Shown: positions 16,998-26,107 of the stretch, in pieces
Layout of the letters: each line of letters starts with the position of its first letter
Numbering within the stretch: the first letter of the stretch is position 1
DNA from: Rhodococcus sp. B50
Lineage (GTDB): Bacteria; Actinomycetota; Actinomycetes; Mycobacteriales; Mycobacteriaceae
DNA: 64,000 nucleotides
Reading direction: 5' to 3'
NCBI RefSeq assembly: GCF_013602415.1
Contig: NZ_WPAG02000003.1
Coordinates: 186,001-250,000, forward strand
The notes under the pieces: model-generated
The model's database searches: none
What the model was told of the DNA's origin: nothing
The model's input: the letters and a program-made list of their open reading frames with translations, nothing else
Program-made: the position numbers and the translations under genes

Positions 16998-18590
16998 TCA
17001 GCCTTTCTTACGGAGTGCGAGGACGCTGCCCTCTGCATCAGCGGAAATGTAGATCGTGCCATCGGGTCCCACCGCAATACCTGCGAACGGTCCTTGCGCG
17101 CCGGAAAGTGGTGGCAACCCCTTGAGCGGTTTGGTTTCGACACCTTCGGGCGCTCCCACAGGGACGTTGAGCGCCACGATGGTGCGAGCTTTGGTCTCGA
17201 GGTCGACAGCGACCACCGATTTGGCACCGACATCCACGATGTAGAGGATGTCGTCGTGCACAACGATGCCATGGGGCTCTTCGAGGCCGTCAACGACGAC
17301 GTCGATCCCCGATCCCGTGGCTGCGACGATCCGACCGGCGCCAGATTCGGCGATCAGGCAGGTTCCGTTGGCAGTGAACGCCACATCAATGGGCCGATTC
17401 AGGTTGCCGGCCAAGCGTTCTGTCTTGCCGGAGTGCACCCATTCGACGGTACCTGCGCCGAGGTCGGCGACCGCGACGTTACCCGCGGGTGACACTGCAA
17501 CGCCATACGCCTGATCGAGGCCTTCAGCGAGGATTTCGCCTTCTGCCATTCCGGGGTTGTACCGCGAGACGGCGCCATTACCGCTGACGAGGAACTCCCC
17601 GTTACCGATGGCAGTCACCCCACGGGCGTAGCCGGGATATCCGGGACTGAACATCATACCCAGTGCTTGCACGTCGCCACCGGGATGGAGGGCGTGGAAA
17701 AAGGAGCCGTCGGCTATGTGCAAGGTGCCCGTGCCGTCGACGGCCAGGCCCAACGGCCAAGTCAGACCGTCGGCGAGCGCCGTGCGGGTTTCTCCGCCGG
17801 CCAGAATTTCGGTGATCTGTCCGGTGAAGCTGGACACGAACAAGCGCTCACCCGCGAAAGTGAGGTTGTCGAGGCCGGGAGCCAGGCTCGCGAGCACGGT
17901 CTGCTCACCGTTGCGGGGATTGATACGCAGGACCTGCCCGGAGGCGACCTGTGTGGAGACGATGAAACCTTCAGAGTCGAACTTGACGGCGTCGGGCACC
18001 CCGAGGTCGGCCGCGACGCGTTCTGGCTCGCCACCCTCGGGATCGATCCGCCAGATCTCATTGGTACCAAGCAGCGGGTAGTAGAGCTTCCCGTCCGGAC
18101 CCACCTCCATACCGTTGGGCATGGGTAGGTTCTCGAGGAGCACCTTGGGTTCACCGCCATCAGGGGTCAATTCCATCAGGCGTCCGCCGATTCGACATTC
18201 GTTGACGAACAGCCGGCCCTGGTGGACGGTGATTCCGTTCGCGCCGGGAAGATCATCGCGTACGAGCCGGGTGCGGCCATCGGGTGTGCGAACACTGACG
18301 CGGCCATCGCAGTATTCGGTGATGTACATGTCACCGTTGGGAGCAAAGGCGACGTCGTCGGGCCCGACGATGTCACTTCCCTTGGCGCTCACGGTTTCCA
18401 CATCGCCGGTCTCGAGATCAAGCGCACTGATGGTGCTGCCGGCGACCTGAGCAATGTAGATACGACCGTCCGGGCCCGTCCGAATGCCGTTTGCTCCGAA
18501 CAGCCGACTTGGTTGGGTCAGCCGCTCCAAACTCCATCCGTCGACGACGCCGAACGGGGCGCTGCTGGTAAAGCGAGCTGTTGCGGACAA
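16998..18590 (-). CDS. double SMP-30/NHL-type beta-propeller, lactonase-like
   Basis: This 530-residue protein is built of repeated blades of the type GPDGRIYIAQ, APNGDMYITE, GPDGKLYYPL, AVDGTGTLHIAD and VGPDGTIYISAD. The length is about twice that of a single gluconolactonase/SMP-30 domain (about 300), so two propellers in tandem are likely. Such proteins include lactonases, which would fit hydrolysis of a lactone from the Baeyer-Villiger step. No signal peptide is seen. The start is taken as TTG at 18590 because GGAGG lies 6 bp upstream and there is no in-frame ATG near it; a longer frame runs to 18680. It is the first gene of the minus-strand cluster. Confidence 0.78.
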   Translation of the reverse strand: MSATARFTSSAPFGVVDGWSLERLTQPSRLFGANGIRTGPDGRIYIAQVAGSTISALDLETGDVETVSAKGSDIVGPDDVAFAPNGDMYITEYCDGRVSVRTPDGRTRLVRDDLPGANGITVHQGRLFVNECRIGGRLMELTPDGGEPKVLLENLPMPNGMEVGPDGKLYYPLLGTNEIWRIDPEGGEPERVAADLGVPDAVKFDSEGFIVSTQVASGQVLRINPRNGEQTVLASLAPGLDNLTFAGERLFVSSFTGQITEILAGGETRTALADGLTWPLGLAVDGTGTLHIADGSFFHALHPGGDVQALGMMFSPGYPGYARGVTAIGNGEFLVSGNGAVSRYNPGMAEGEILAEGLDQAYGVAVSPAGNVAVADLGAGTVEWVHSGKTERLAGNLNRPIDVAFTANGTCLIAESGAGRIVAATGSGIDVVVDGLEEPHGIVVHDDILYIVDVGAKSVVAVDLETKARTIVALNVPVGAPEGVETKPLKGLPPLSGAQGPFAGIAVGPDGTIYISADAEGSVLALRKKG

Positions 18591-18779
18591 ATTGAGCCTC
18601 CAGACAATGAGAGCGAACTCGCTACTTCGACGGGAAATTTGACGATCTGCGGCAGTTCGACCATTCGTGACGTACGCCACTCTCCGGGTAACGTAACCAA
18701 TAGGTCGTCAATAGCGCAAGTCTTGCTATCCTTACTAGGATTACAGTATGGTGCCGGTCACATACAAAGAAGGAGTGCT
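18591..18779. promoter_or_regulatory. divergent promoter region of the upper-pathway cluster
   Basis: This 189-bp gap separates the eleven-gene minus cluster from the plus-strand luciferase-like gene. At 18728-18741 it holds the dyad ATCCT-TACT-AGGAT about 40 bp upstream of the plus-strand start. That is a suitable place for an operator controlling one or both directions. Clear sigma-70 boxes could not be assigned. Confidence 0.5.
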
Positions 18780-19790
18780 GTGACCCCTCGACTCGACTTC
18801 GGCTATCTCTACGACTTCCGCAACCCCCGCCACTGTGAGCGGCCTTGGTCTGACGTGTACGCGGAAACTCTCGATGTCATCGCTTGGTCCGAGACCGTTG
18901 GGTTCTCGGGCGCCTGGGTTCCGGAACACCACAATGCCGGCGACGGTTACCAACCGGCACCGATGGTTGCGCTCGCCGCGATCGCCGCGCGCACCAATAC
19001 TCTGCGACTGGGTTCTGCTGTGTCCCTCGGTCCGCTTTACCATCCCCTTCGTTTTGCCGAGGAGTGCGCCGTTCTCGACATCCTCTCGCGCGGCCGAGCT
19101 GAGATGTCACTGGGAATCGGTTATCGCCGATCCGAATACGACGCCTTTGGCCTCGACTTCAAGACCCGCGGCAAGCGTTTCGACGAATTCCTGCACATCG
19201 TGCGTGCACTCTGGGCGGGCGAGACCGTGAACTTCGAGGGGCGTCACTTCACGGTGAAGGACGCAAAGATAATGCCTCCGGCACCTCGCGGACGGGTCCC
19301 GCTCTACATCGGCGGATTCGCCGACAAGGCACTCGAGCGGGTCGCCAAGTACGCCGACGGATACTTCGGTAACGAAGAGTTCTGCGACAGTTACGCCGCA
19401 AAACTCCAAGAACAGGGTAAGGACCCGGTCAAAGCCCGCATCCGCATTCAGGGACTGTTCTACGTCGTCGCCGAAGATCCAGAGAAGGCGATGGAGGAAC
19501 TGGCCCCCTACTACCACCACGTCAACAACAGCTACGGCGAGTGGCTGAACGAGGACAATGCCATCGGCTTCGACGATGCCGCGCTCAAGCCGATGAGTCT
19601 TGATGACTTCAAAACGAGCGGAATTCTGGAGATCGCGACGCCGGACAAGGCCATCTCGAAGTTCGAGGACCTGCAGGAACGCACGAAGGCCGAGCACTTC
19701 ATGATGATGATGCCGGCCGGGCTGCCGGCAGAACGTTTCATGGAGTACGCGCAGGTGTTCGCGGACAAGGTGATTCCTGCTTTCCGCTAG
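18780..19790 (+). CDS. luciferase-like (LLM) flavin or F420-dependent monooxygenase
   Basis: This 336-residue TIM-barrel enzyme has the bacterial-luciferase pattern: GFSGAWVPEHH, the ARTNTLRLGSAVSLGPLYHP strand, LGIGYRRSEYDAFG, RFDEFLHIVRALW and PLYIGGFADKALERVAKYADG. It should use reduced flavin or F420 to oxidise a substrate. The GTG start at 18780 is favoured because AAGGAG lies about 6 bp upstream; the open frame extends upstream to 18222 but antisense to the propeller gene. It diverges from the upper-pathway cluster and probably belongs to it. Confidence 0.9.
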   Translation: MTPRLDFGYLYDFRNPRHCERPWSDVYAETLDVIAWSETVGFSGAWVPEHHNAGDGYQPAPMVALAAIAARTNTLRLGSAVSLGPLYHPLRFAEECAVLDILSRGRAEMSLGIGYRRSEYDAFGLDFKTRGKRFDEFLHIVRALWAGETVNFEGRHFTVKDAKIMPPAPRGRVPLYIGGFADKALERVAKYADGYFGNEEFCDSYAAKLQEQGKDPVKARIRIQGLFYVVAEDPEKAMEELAPYYHHVNNSYGEWLNEDNAIGFDDAALKPMSLDDFKTSGILEIATPDKAISKFEDLQERTKAEHFMMMMPAGLPAERFMEYAQVFADKVIPAFR

Positions 19791-19849
19791 TTCTTTCCCA
19801 GGGGGAGGGATACAGTCACGCCGAGATTCTTCGAGAGCAAGGGAAGTTT

Positions 19850-19881
19850 CCTGGTCTCCAGGGTCGACCCGGGAGACCAGG
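19850..19881 (+). terminator. hairpin after the LLM gene
   Basis: CCTGGTCTCC (19850-19859) and GGAGACCAGG (19872-19881) form a perfect 10-bp stem with a 12-base loop, 60 bp after the stop codon. It lacks a good T-run, so intrinsic termination is probable but not certain. Confidence 0.5.
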
Positions 19882-19938
19882 TTCAATCCTTCTGCGCCAC
19901 CGGTCGAGTTTCCTCGATCCCGGCCTGCGGCAACTACT

Positions 19939-20090
19939 GCTGGTGCATCCGGAAGCCGAGCTCGAGTTCTTCTTCGCTACCCGCATACCGATACGGGGCA
20001 AAGTCCGTAAGACCTTCCGGGGCCCATCACCTCATCGTCGATAAAGCACTCACCGGTGGCCCCGCCGGCTGCATTGGTGAGCAACACATA
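19939..20090 (-). pseudogene. duplicated 3' end of the SDR gene at 26306
   Basis: These 152 bp repeat 26311-26461 in the same orientation with about nine differences, including one extra base near 20024 that breaks the frame. They correspond to the last 50 or so codons of the SDR gene at 26306-27154, read on the minus strand. The copy has no 5' part. Together with its partner it brackets the TRAP transporter module. Confidence 0.85.
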
Positions 20091-20378
20091 ACCTAATGGG
20101 AGCTACCGACCCCACGACTGTGGCAAGGTTCGGTGTAGGTGGCGACCGGTGGGATAACACTCTCAAGACCAGGCGTGGCCGTCCCCGAGCAGTCGGGCTG
20201 ATGCCTGAACTCAGACCATGTACCCACCGGTCGTGAGGAAAGCGGGGATCGCTGATGGGATGACGTACCCCGATGCCGTGGCGTGTCGGTGAGTACTCGA
20301 GCCATTAGGTCGCCGACTGCTTTCCTCCGCTACCGGACCGACAAATAGTGGATAGCAGCCTGTTCGGAGGGTCACTCC
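20091..20378. other. noncoding flank of the IS110-like remnant
   Basis: No gene is recognisable in this 288-bp gap. It probably contains the untranslated left end of the IS110-type element; short GC-rich dyads occur but no clear terminal repeat was found, as expected for that family. Confidence 0.35.
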
Positions 20379-21254
20379 ATGTTGTTCATCGGCGATGACT
20401 GGGCGGAAGGGCATCACGACATCGAGGTCGAAGACGACGTCGGCCGCCGGTTGGCGCGGATACGGCTGCCCGAGGGCGTCGAGGGGCTGGCCCGACTGCA
20501 CGAGGTGGTAGCCGAACATCTCGATCCCGACAGCACCGACAGCAGTAACCTCCCCGAGGGTGCGGTGGTGGTCGGGATCGAAACCGATCGTGGGGTGTGG
20601 GTGTCGGCGCTGCTGGCCTGTGGCTATCAGGTCTATGCGATCAACCCGATGTCGGCGGCACGATATCGGGAACGGCACGGCACCTCGGGAGCCAAATCCG
20701 ACGCCGGCGACGCTCACGTTCTCGCCGAGATCGTCCGGCCGGACCGCGGCCATCACCGCCAGGGACTCCCCGCAGGTCGAGGCTGTGAAACTGCTTGCCC
20801 GCGCGCACCAGGGATTGATCTGGGATCGAACCCGGCACCTGCAGCGGATGCGGTCGGCGTTACGCGAGTACTTCCCGGCCGCATGACCGCGTTCGACAAC
20901 CTCGCCGCCCCGGACACCCTGGCATTGCTGCGCAAGGCTCCCGATCCGGATCGCGCAGCACGCTTGAGCACCGGGCAGATCACCGCGGAACTGGCCCGGG
21001 CACATCGGCGCGGGGACCGCACCGCCAAGGCCACCCGCATCCGCGATGCGCTGCGGGCACCGGCGCTGCGGCAGCCCGCTGCGATCGAACATGCCTACGC
21101 GGTCGTCGTCGCCGGACAAGCCCGCATGCTCGAGCATCTGGTCGAGCAGATCGATGAGCTCGAGCAGGAGGTGAAGCGCAGTTTTCGCCGGCACCCGGCC
21201 GCTGACATCGTCCGCAGCTGTCCCGGACTGGGGGACGTGCTGGGCGCGCCATGA
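20379..21254 (+). pseudogene. IS110-family transposase, frameshifted and truncated
   Basis: The N-terminus reads MLFIGDDWAEGHHDIEV and later VVGIETDRGVWVSALL and SDAGDAHVLAEIVR, the DEDD-type core of IS110 transposases. The middle continues in another frame (RDSPQVEAVKLLARAHQGL, about 20760-20885) and then returns to the first frame at AFDNLAAPDT, so two indels are present. The C-terminal domain starts (CPGLGDVLGA) and stops abruptly at 21254. Its conserved Ser-containing end is missing from this strand. Confidence 0.8.
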
Positions 21255-21425
21255 TGGCCGACCTCCCGGGCTCGCAGCGCGTCGTAATAGGCGCGAGCGC
21301 CCGCCAGGACTCTGAGTACATGGGTTGTACGCGATTGCGCACCTTGCGGAGGTGCTGACGGTCCCGGGCATCACCGCGGCCCAGCGTTGGCGGTAGGCAC
21401 GAAGGTGGTCGAGCAACACTATCGA
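21255..21425. other. rearranged IS debris
   Basis: The minus strand here reads ARAYYDALRAREVGHH in part, similar to the C-terminal block of IS110 transposases but opposite in direction to the truncated gene before it. This suggests an inversion or a second IS110 copy. No intact gene is present. Confidence 0.35.
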
Positions 21426-22913
21426 TCACGTTCCCATCCGGTCGGGCAGGTATGTCGCGATCTCGGGAAAGAAGAGCAGGATAAGGCAGACCACGATAGC
21501 CACCGGCATGAACCATGCAACTCCCCGGAATACGTCACCAAGCGAGATCGACTGCCCCTGGTTGACTTCGGGGTCCTGTACCAACTTGTGCAAGACGAAG
21601 GACAACATGCCCACGGGCGGCGTCAGGACCGACAGTTCAGCCATGAAGACGACGAATACACCAAACCACAGCGCCGAGATGTCCAAGGCCGGCAACGTCG
21701 GAAGAATCAGCGGGACCGTCAGCAACATCATCGAGAGGGGGTCCATGAACATACCCATTACCAGGTACGCCACCATGAGTACGAGCAGGAACTGCACACG
21801 GTCGAAGCCCAACTCAGTGACCCAGTTGGTGAAGGCCGGGCCGATCCCGGAGATTGCCAGCAGACGGGAGAATGCATAGACCCCCACGGTCAGCAGGAAG
21901 ATCACACCAGCGGTAGCAACCGTTTCGGTGGCTGCGCTGCTGATCGCCCGCGCCGGATGGTCCTTGCGCCGGTACCACAACGTCAACAGCAACGCTCCGA
22001 GCGCGCCCGCAGCACCAGCCTCAGTCGCCGTCACCACGCCGCTGAACATCCCGCCCAGCACCAGCCCGATCAGTACGGGAACTGGCCAGACCTTCAGCAA
22101 GGTAATGATCCGGCCGGACCAGGGAAGTAACGGGGGCCTGTCGTGTCCACCGGCGAGTGCTGGACGGGCGACCGCCAAGGCCACGATCGTGGTGCCGAAG
22201 CACGCCGCAACCACCAGGCCGGGCAAGACGCCGGCGATCAGCTGCGGCCCTACGGGGACCTGCGCGATGCCGGCGAAGATGATGAGGTAGAGACTGGGAG
22301 GGATTAGCTGTCCCGGCAAGCTGGCGACGGCAACGGCTCCCAGCGTATACCGCTTGTTGTAGCCGGACTTGAGCATCTCGGGAATGCCGACCCTGGCCAA
22401 CGCATAGGTGCTGCCGATCGTAGACCCGCTGATCGCGGCGAGGCCGGTGCCGGCGGCATTGGTGCTAAACGCCAGGCCACCGGGCAACCAGCTGAGCCAC
22501 TGCCGCCCGGCGTCATAGAGCTTCTCGGTGAGGCGCGACTTCCACAGCAAGAGGCCCATAAGGACGTACATCGGGATCGCGCTGAGTTCCCAGCTGCTCA
22601 CCTCCTGATAGGGCAGCGACGAAAGCAGCGACTCGACAGGCATCGGTCCACGGACCGCGTACAAGCCGATCACCGAGGCGGTCACCATGGCGACGGCGAT
22701 CGGCACCTTGAGGAACATCAGCACCAGCATCAACACGATCGCGCAGCCGCCGACGACCTCCGATTCGAACGGCCCGAACATCAGTGCCGTCACGCCGATG
22801 ATCAGGCTTGCTGCTAGAAACCGGACAAGCCAAGAACCCTGCGGTCGATTACCGCTTCGAGGCTCTGCCTCGACGGACTTCGGCACTTCTAAAGTTGGAG
22901 AGCTGTCGGTCAT
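21426..22913 (-). CDS. dctM: TRAP transporter large permease (DctM)
   Basis: This 495-residue integral membrane protein has about twelve hydrophobic segments and the DctM pattern: AISGSTIGSTYALARVGIPEM, the PSLYLIIFAG and GMFMDPLSMMLLTVP loops, and LTPPVGMLSFVLHKL near the end. It forms the sodium-coupled channel of a tripartite carboxylate or sulfonate importer. The start at 22913 overlaps the dctQ stop (ATGA). An N-terminal tail of about 25 polar residues is longer than usual. Confidence 0.93.
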   Translation of the reverse strand: MTDSSPTLEVPKSVEAEPRSGNRPQGSWLVRFLAASLIIGVTALMFGPFESEVVGGCAIVLMLVLMFLKVPIAVAMVTASVIGLYAVRGPMPVESLLSSLPYQEVSSWELSAIPMYVLMGLLLWKSRLTEKLYDAGRQWLSWLPGGLAFSTNAAGTGLAAISGSTIGSTYALARVGIPEMLKSGYNKRYTLGAVAVASLPGQLIPPSLYLIIFAGIAQVPVGPQLIAGVLPGLVVAACFGTTIVALAVARPALAGGHDRPPLLPWSGRIITLLKVWPVPVLIGLVLGGMFSGVVTATEAGAAGALGALLLTLWYRRKDHPARAISSAATETVATAGVIFLLTVGVYAFSRLLAISGIGPAFTNWVTELGFDRVQFLLVLMVAYLVMGMFMDPLSMMLLTVPLILPTLPALDISALWFGVFVVFMAELSVLTPPVGMLSFVLHKLVQDPEVNQGQSISLGDVFRGVAWFMPVAIVVCLILLFFPEIATYLPDRMGT

Positions 22914-23482
22914 GATACTGGTTCCTCATCAGGCGTTTTGTAGTGAGGCTCAGTTGGTCCTGGTCCAGCCAGGTCGAGCTGAGCGGCGGGGTCACGGGCT
23001 TCGCGCACCTGGGCGACGGCCTCGGTGATGACCAGGACCGCTAGGGCCATGAAAGAGAATGGGACGATGAAGGTCACCGGCCAGATCACCACCCCGGTCA
23101 CCCCACCGGTCGCGGCGATAGCGCGGTTGTCGAGCGCCTCGAGCCAGCCGAACCAAGCGAAGGCTGAGTAAGCGACCGCCGCCAGCAGGAGTCCGAGCAC
23201 GTCGAGCTCCCGCTTGTTGATGCTTGGCAAACGGTCGAACAGCACCCGCGCCTCGATGTGATCGCCTCGACGCTGTGCAACGACGAAACCGATGAACGCC
23301 ACCGCTGGGAGATACCAGTAGCCGACGTACTCGTTGGTCCCCGTGATCGGCTGATTGGCGAACGACCGCATGAGTGCGTTCGCGACGACATGTAGCATCA
23401 TCACCATAAGCGTGATAGCCGCAACCGCCTCCAGGGCTTGGCTACTGACGCGCCTCAAGGGACCGATCATCCGTGATTTCAT
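22910..23482 (-). CDS. dctQ: TRAP transporter small permease (DctQ)
   Basis: This 190-residue protein has four hydrophobic helices and the DctQ pattern (NALMRSFANQPITGTNEY, WYLPAVAFIGFVVAQRRGDHIEARVLFDRLP). It stabilises the large permease. The ATG at 23482 follows GAGAGG; the longer reading to 23605 lacks a ribosome site. The charged tail (GPGPTEPHYKTPDEEP) is cytoplasmic. It is followed without gap by dctM. Confidence 0.9.
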   Translation of the reverse strand: MKSRMIGPLRRVSSQALEAVAAITLMVMMLHVVANALMRSFANQPITGTNEYVGYWYLPAVAFIGFVVAQRRGDHIEARVLFDRLPSINKRELDVLGLLLAAVAYSAFAWFGWLEALDNRAIAATGGVTGVVIWPVTFIVPFSFMALAVLVITEAVAQVREARDPAAQLDLAGPGPTEPHYKTPDEEPVS

Positions 23483-23638
23483 CCGAGCCTCTCTTTTCTG
23501 GCCGATACTCAGTAACCGCGGCCTGCCCCGGTCAAGTCCGTCGCGTCGCTGGTTCAGCGCCACCCACCGGGTGTCCGTCGGAAGGCCCGAGCGTCGGGAC
23601 ATCATGCTCGTGGACCAATTCTCTACGGCGAGCCGGCG

Positions 23639-24922
23639 TCAACTGGGCCGTCGAGCCGACATCACGTTCTCCCAAAGCCGATCGAGGTACGGCTCCAGGT
23701 CGAGGGCGTCGCGCTCATACGTCTTCGCGAAGTCGTTGTAGGAAACGTCCTCGTACCCAAGCTCATTGAGGATCGTGGCCCACTCGTCCGCCGAGTCCTT
23801 CGCCGCCTGCGTGAACGCATTGCCGTCCGAGATGCCATCGGTCTCCGCGACGCCCTTGATCAAGGCCTCATTTTCGGCCTGAAGCGCCGTACTGGCGTCT
23901 CTGTCGAGCTCGCTCACCTGCCCACCGGCCTCCACGGCGGTGTCAATCGCATGCTTGGTCCCGTCCAGGAGGGCCTGGAGGTACTCCTCGACGAGAACCC
24001 TGCTCTGGTCGTGAAGGAGCTGCCGCGCGACGGTCGGTAGCTGCTGCCAGCGGGCCGCGTTGAAGACAATCGAGTTCACGCTGCTGCCGAAAGCCGACTC
24101 CGAGTCGACGACTATGTGCGGAGCCTGAGGCACGAAACCGACGACGTCCGCAGACAGAAGTGTGCTCATGCTGCAATCGACGGTCCCGCGCTGCAGCCCT
24201 TCGAACATTTCGGACATGACCATCGAAACTGGCGTCGCTCCCAATGCCTCGACCTGTTGGGCGCCCTCCTCTCCGGAAACGCGGACCTGGGCTCCTCTCA
24301 ACTCATCCAGACTGGATCGCTCAGACGAGCAGGCCAAAACGGAACCGTCCTGAGGCATCACCGGGAGAAGGATCTCGAGGCCCATAGCTTCGAACTCGTT
24401 GACGATGTCGTCAGTCGAGTATGTCGCCTCCGCCAGGACCGGCAACGCCTGGAGTGCGCCCACGACCGGGCTGGGCTCGAGAACGATACTGGTAGTCGCC
24501 AGCGCGCTGCCACCGGGAAAACGAGCCGGATCGTACTGCGGCACGACATAACCGAAGTCCATCGTGCCATCGCTGATCGCGGTCGGCGCCCGGTCGAGAG
24601 GCGCCAGGCCGCTGCTGTACGTGATGTCGATCTTGATTTTGCCTCCGGACCACGCCTCAACCGCCGCCTTGTACTTCTCGGTGACGACGCTGACGGACTG
24701 TCCCGGCGGCGCGGCTGTCTGCGTAGTCAGCGTGATCTCATCCATGTCGGCGAAAGCAGCGACGAAGTCCTCCTGGGTCGCGCCTGCCGGAAGACCCTCT
24801 CCCCCAGACGAATTGCTTGCCACACTCCCGGAGCACGCGGAGACCAGCGACAAGCCGGCGATCGCTCCCAACGCGCAAATTCGCACTCCTGTGCGCGTAC
24901 TCCACAAAAAGTTCATCCGCAT
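23639..24922 (-). CDS. dctP: TRAP transporter substrate-binding lipoprotein (DctP)
   Basis: This 427-residue exported protein has a signal peptide with lipobox LVSAC (Cys30), so it is anchored outside the membrane. The DctP fold shows in EKYKAAVEAWSGGKIKIDI, DGTMDFGYVVPQY, the RVSGEEGAQQVEALGATPVSM segment and EMFEGLQRGTVDC. It is about 80 residues longer than typical DctP proteins. The ATG at 24922 follows GGAG by about 6 bp. It leads the dctPQM operon. Ligand specificity cannot be read, although carboxylic acids are usual. Confidence 0.9.
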   Translation of the reverse strand: MRMNFLWSTRTGVRICALGAIAGLSLVSACSGSVASNSSGGEGLPAGATQEDFVAAFADMDEITLTTQTAAPPGQSVSVVTEKYKAAVEAWSGGKIKIDITYSSGLAPLDRAPTAISDGTMDFGYVVPQYDPARFPGGSALATTSIVLEPSPVVGALQALPVLAEATYSTDDIVNEFEAMGLEILLPVMPQDGSVLACSSERSSLDELRGAQVRVSGEEGAQQVEALGATPVSMVMSEMFEGLQRGTVDCSMSTLLSADVVGFVPQAPHIVVDSESAFGSSVNSIVFNAARWQQLPTVARQLLHDQSRVLVEEYLQALLDGTKHAIDTAVEAGGQVSELDRDASTALQAENEALIKGVAETDGISDGNAFTQAAKDSADEWATILNELGYEDVSYNDFAKTYERDALDLEPYLDRLWENVMSARRPS

Positions 24923-25172
24923 CTCGAACTCCACCGTTCCGCGCGTAAGACGGGCCATCGTCCGACCACAGCCGATGCTGGGCGGCGCCAATCGCCACGC
25001 TTTCCTTATGAACATTGCTATGCTTGCATAATTATTAGCATTTAGTTTCGGCGACGACAACGTTCCCGACCGGCCGGCCCGGCCGAGCTCCTGGGATATC
25101 GAGGCGCATCGCGAACCGCCCGTGAGGTCGCAGCAACACGAGGGGGCGGCCACCCACCACGGAAGGACACGT
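24923..25172. promoter_or_regulatory. divergent promoter region, TRAP operon / NTF2-like gene
   Basis: This 250-bp region lies between dctP (minus) and the NTF2-like gene (plus). An AT-rich core at 25015-25045 contains ATGCTTGCAT and a TGCTA...TAGCA dyad, and probably holds the promoters. GC-rich sequence with CCGGCCGGCCCGGCCG follows. Confidence 0.45.
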
Positions 25173-25748
25173 ATGGATCTGGATCGCGTGACCACCACCA
25201 GCCCGATCTCCGACGACGGAGAGCTCCGCCTGGCACTGAGGACCCTGGCAGATGTCGAGGCGATCAAGTCGCTCGCGGCTCTTTACGCGACAGCCGTGGA
25301 CGACCACGACCTGAAGACCGTCATACGCTGCTTCGACTCCGACGGTAGCTTCACTCGCAACGGGGAGACCGTGACCGGACATCAGGCGCTGCGGACGTAC
25401 TATCGCGGCCTGATGGACTATTACTCGGTGACGTTGCACTCCCCCGGCTGGCATGTCGTCACGGTCGAAGCGAGGGGTTCCGCTCGAGGCCTGCAGACCG
25501 GCCACGCCGAGTCCGTGCTCAATGGTGAGCTGATACGTGCGGCATATCGCTACGACGATCGCTATCTTCGCCGCCAGGATGGTCGATGGGTGTTCGCGGC
25601 AAGGACCCTTTCACTCATGTACGTGCTGCCAGAGGACCAGATGTCTACGGGTTTCCGAGACGAAATGAGGATCCGCGTTCCGGGCACCACGCCACGGGTC
25701 GCGGACTACCCGGAGCCACTCCACGCGCGGCACGACTGCCACTCCTGA
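25173..25748 (+). CDS. NTF2/SnoaL-like protein
   Basis: This 191-residue protein has the SnoaL-like pattern: EAIKSLAALYATAVDDHDLKTVIRCF, GSFTRNGETVTGHQALRTYYRGL, SPGWHVVTVE and RYDDRYLRRQDGRWVFAARTLSL. Related domains are found in ring-hydroxylating dioxygenase beta subunits and in small hydratases and isomerases. The ATG at 25173 follows GGAAGGA. It diverges from the TRAP operon, so it may process the transported compound. The reaction is not assignable. Confidence 0.82.
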   Translation: MDLDRVTTTSPISDDGELRLALRTLADVEAIKSLAALYATAVDDHDLKTVIRCFDSDGSFTRNGETVTGHQALRTYYRGLMDYYSVTLHSPGWHVVTVEARGSARGLQTGHAESVLNGELIRAAYRYDDRYLRRQDGRWVFAARTLSLMYVLPEDQMSTGFRDEMRIRVPGTTPRVADYPEPLHARHDCHS

Positions 25749-26067
25749 GCCGCGGCACTTGCTGAGCACCACCTCTGCCTTCCACTACGAGCTGCGCCAC
25801 CAGGGCAGCCAGACAGTCAACCTTCTTGTCGACGCGACAAGAAGCGGTGGCCGAAGGGTGCGATGGAAGCATCACACCGCCCTGCGTTGGTACTGCAACG
25901 ACAGTTTGTAACCAGCCCTGCACTTATGATCTTGGTGCAGTCGGAAGTGCTGGAATGGTCAGCAGGGCTCACAGCGCTCTGCGGTCGGTTCGCGCACCGC
26001 TTCTCGCGGGTGGACTCACGGCGGCGGATGGCGACCTCGGTCCTCGACCCCGGTTCTTGGACACGCT
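25749..26067 (+). pseudogene. IS debris including an IS701-like N-terminal scrap
   Basis: This stretch holds no intact gene. At 25822-25844 there is a perfect hairpin CTTCTTGTCG-ACG-CGACAAGAAG. At about 25950-26030 the plus strand reads WSAGLTALCGRFAHRFSRVDSRRRM, similar to the first conserved block of IS701-family transposases. Homology then stops at the edge of the IS3 fragment. Confidence 0.45.
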
Positions 26068-26107
26068 GAAATCAGCATCCTCTGGGGATGCGAGATGATC
26101 TTCAGTC

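Noticed and set aside
23483..23605. N-terminal extension of DctQ
   Set aside because: It lacks a ribosome site, is arginine-rich, and the ATG at 23482 with GAGAGG gives a standard-length protein.
25822..25844. Perfect 10-bp hairpin CTTCTTGTCG-ACG-CGACAAGAAG as an attachment site or terminator
   Set aside because: It is 75 bp after the NTF2-like gene in IS debris; no repeat partner elsewhere in the window supports an attachment site, and the role stays open.
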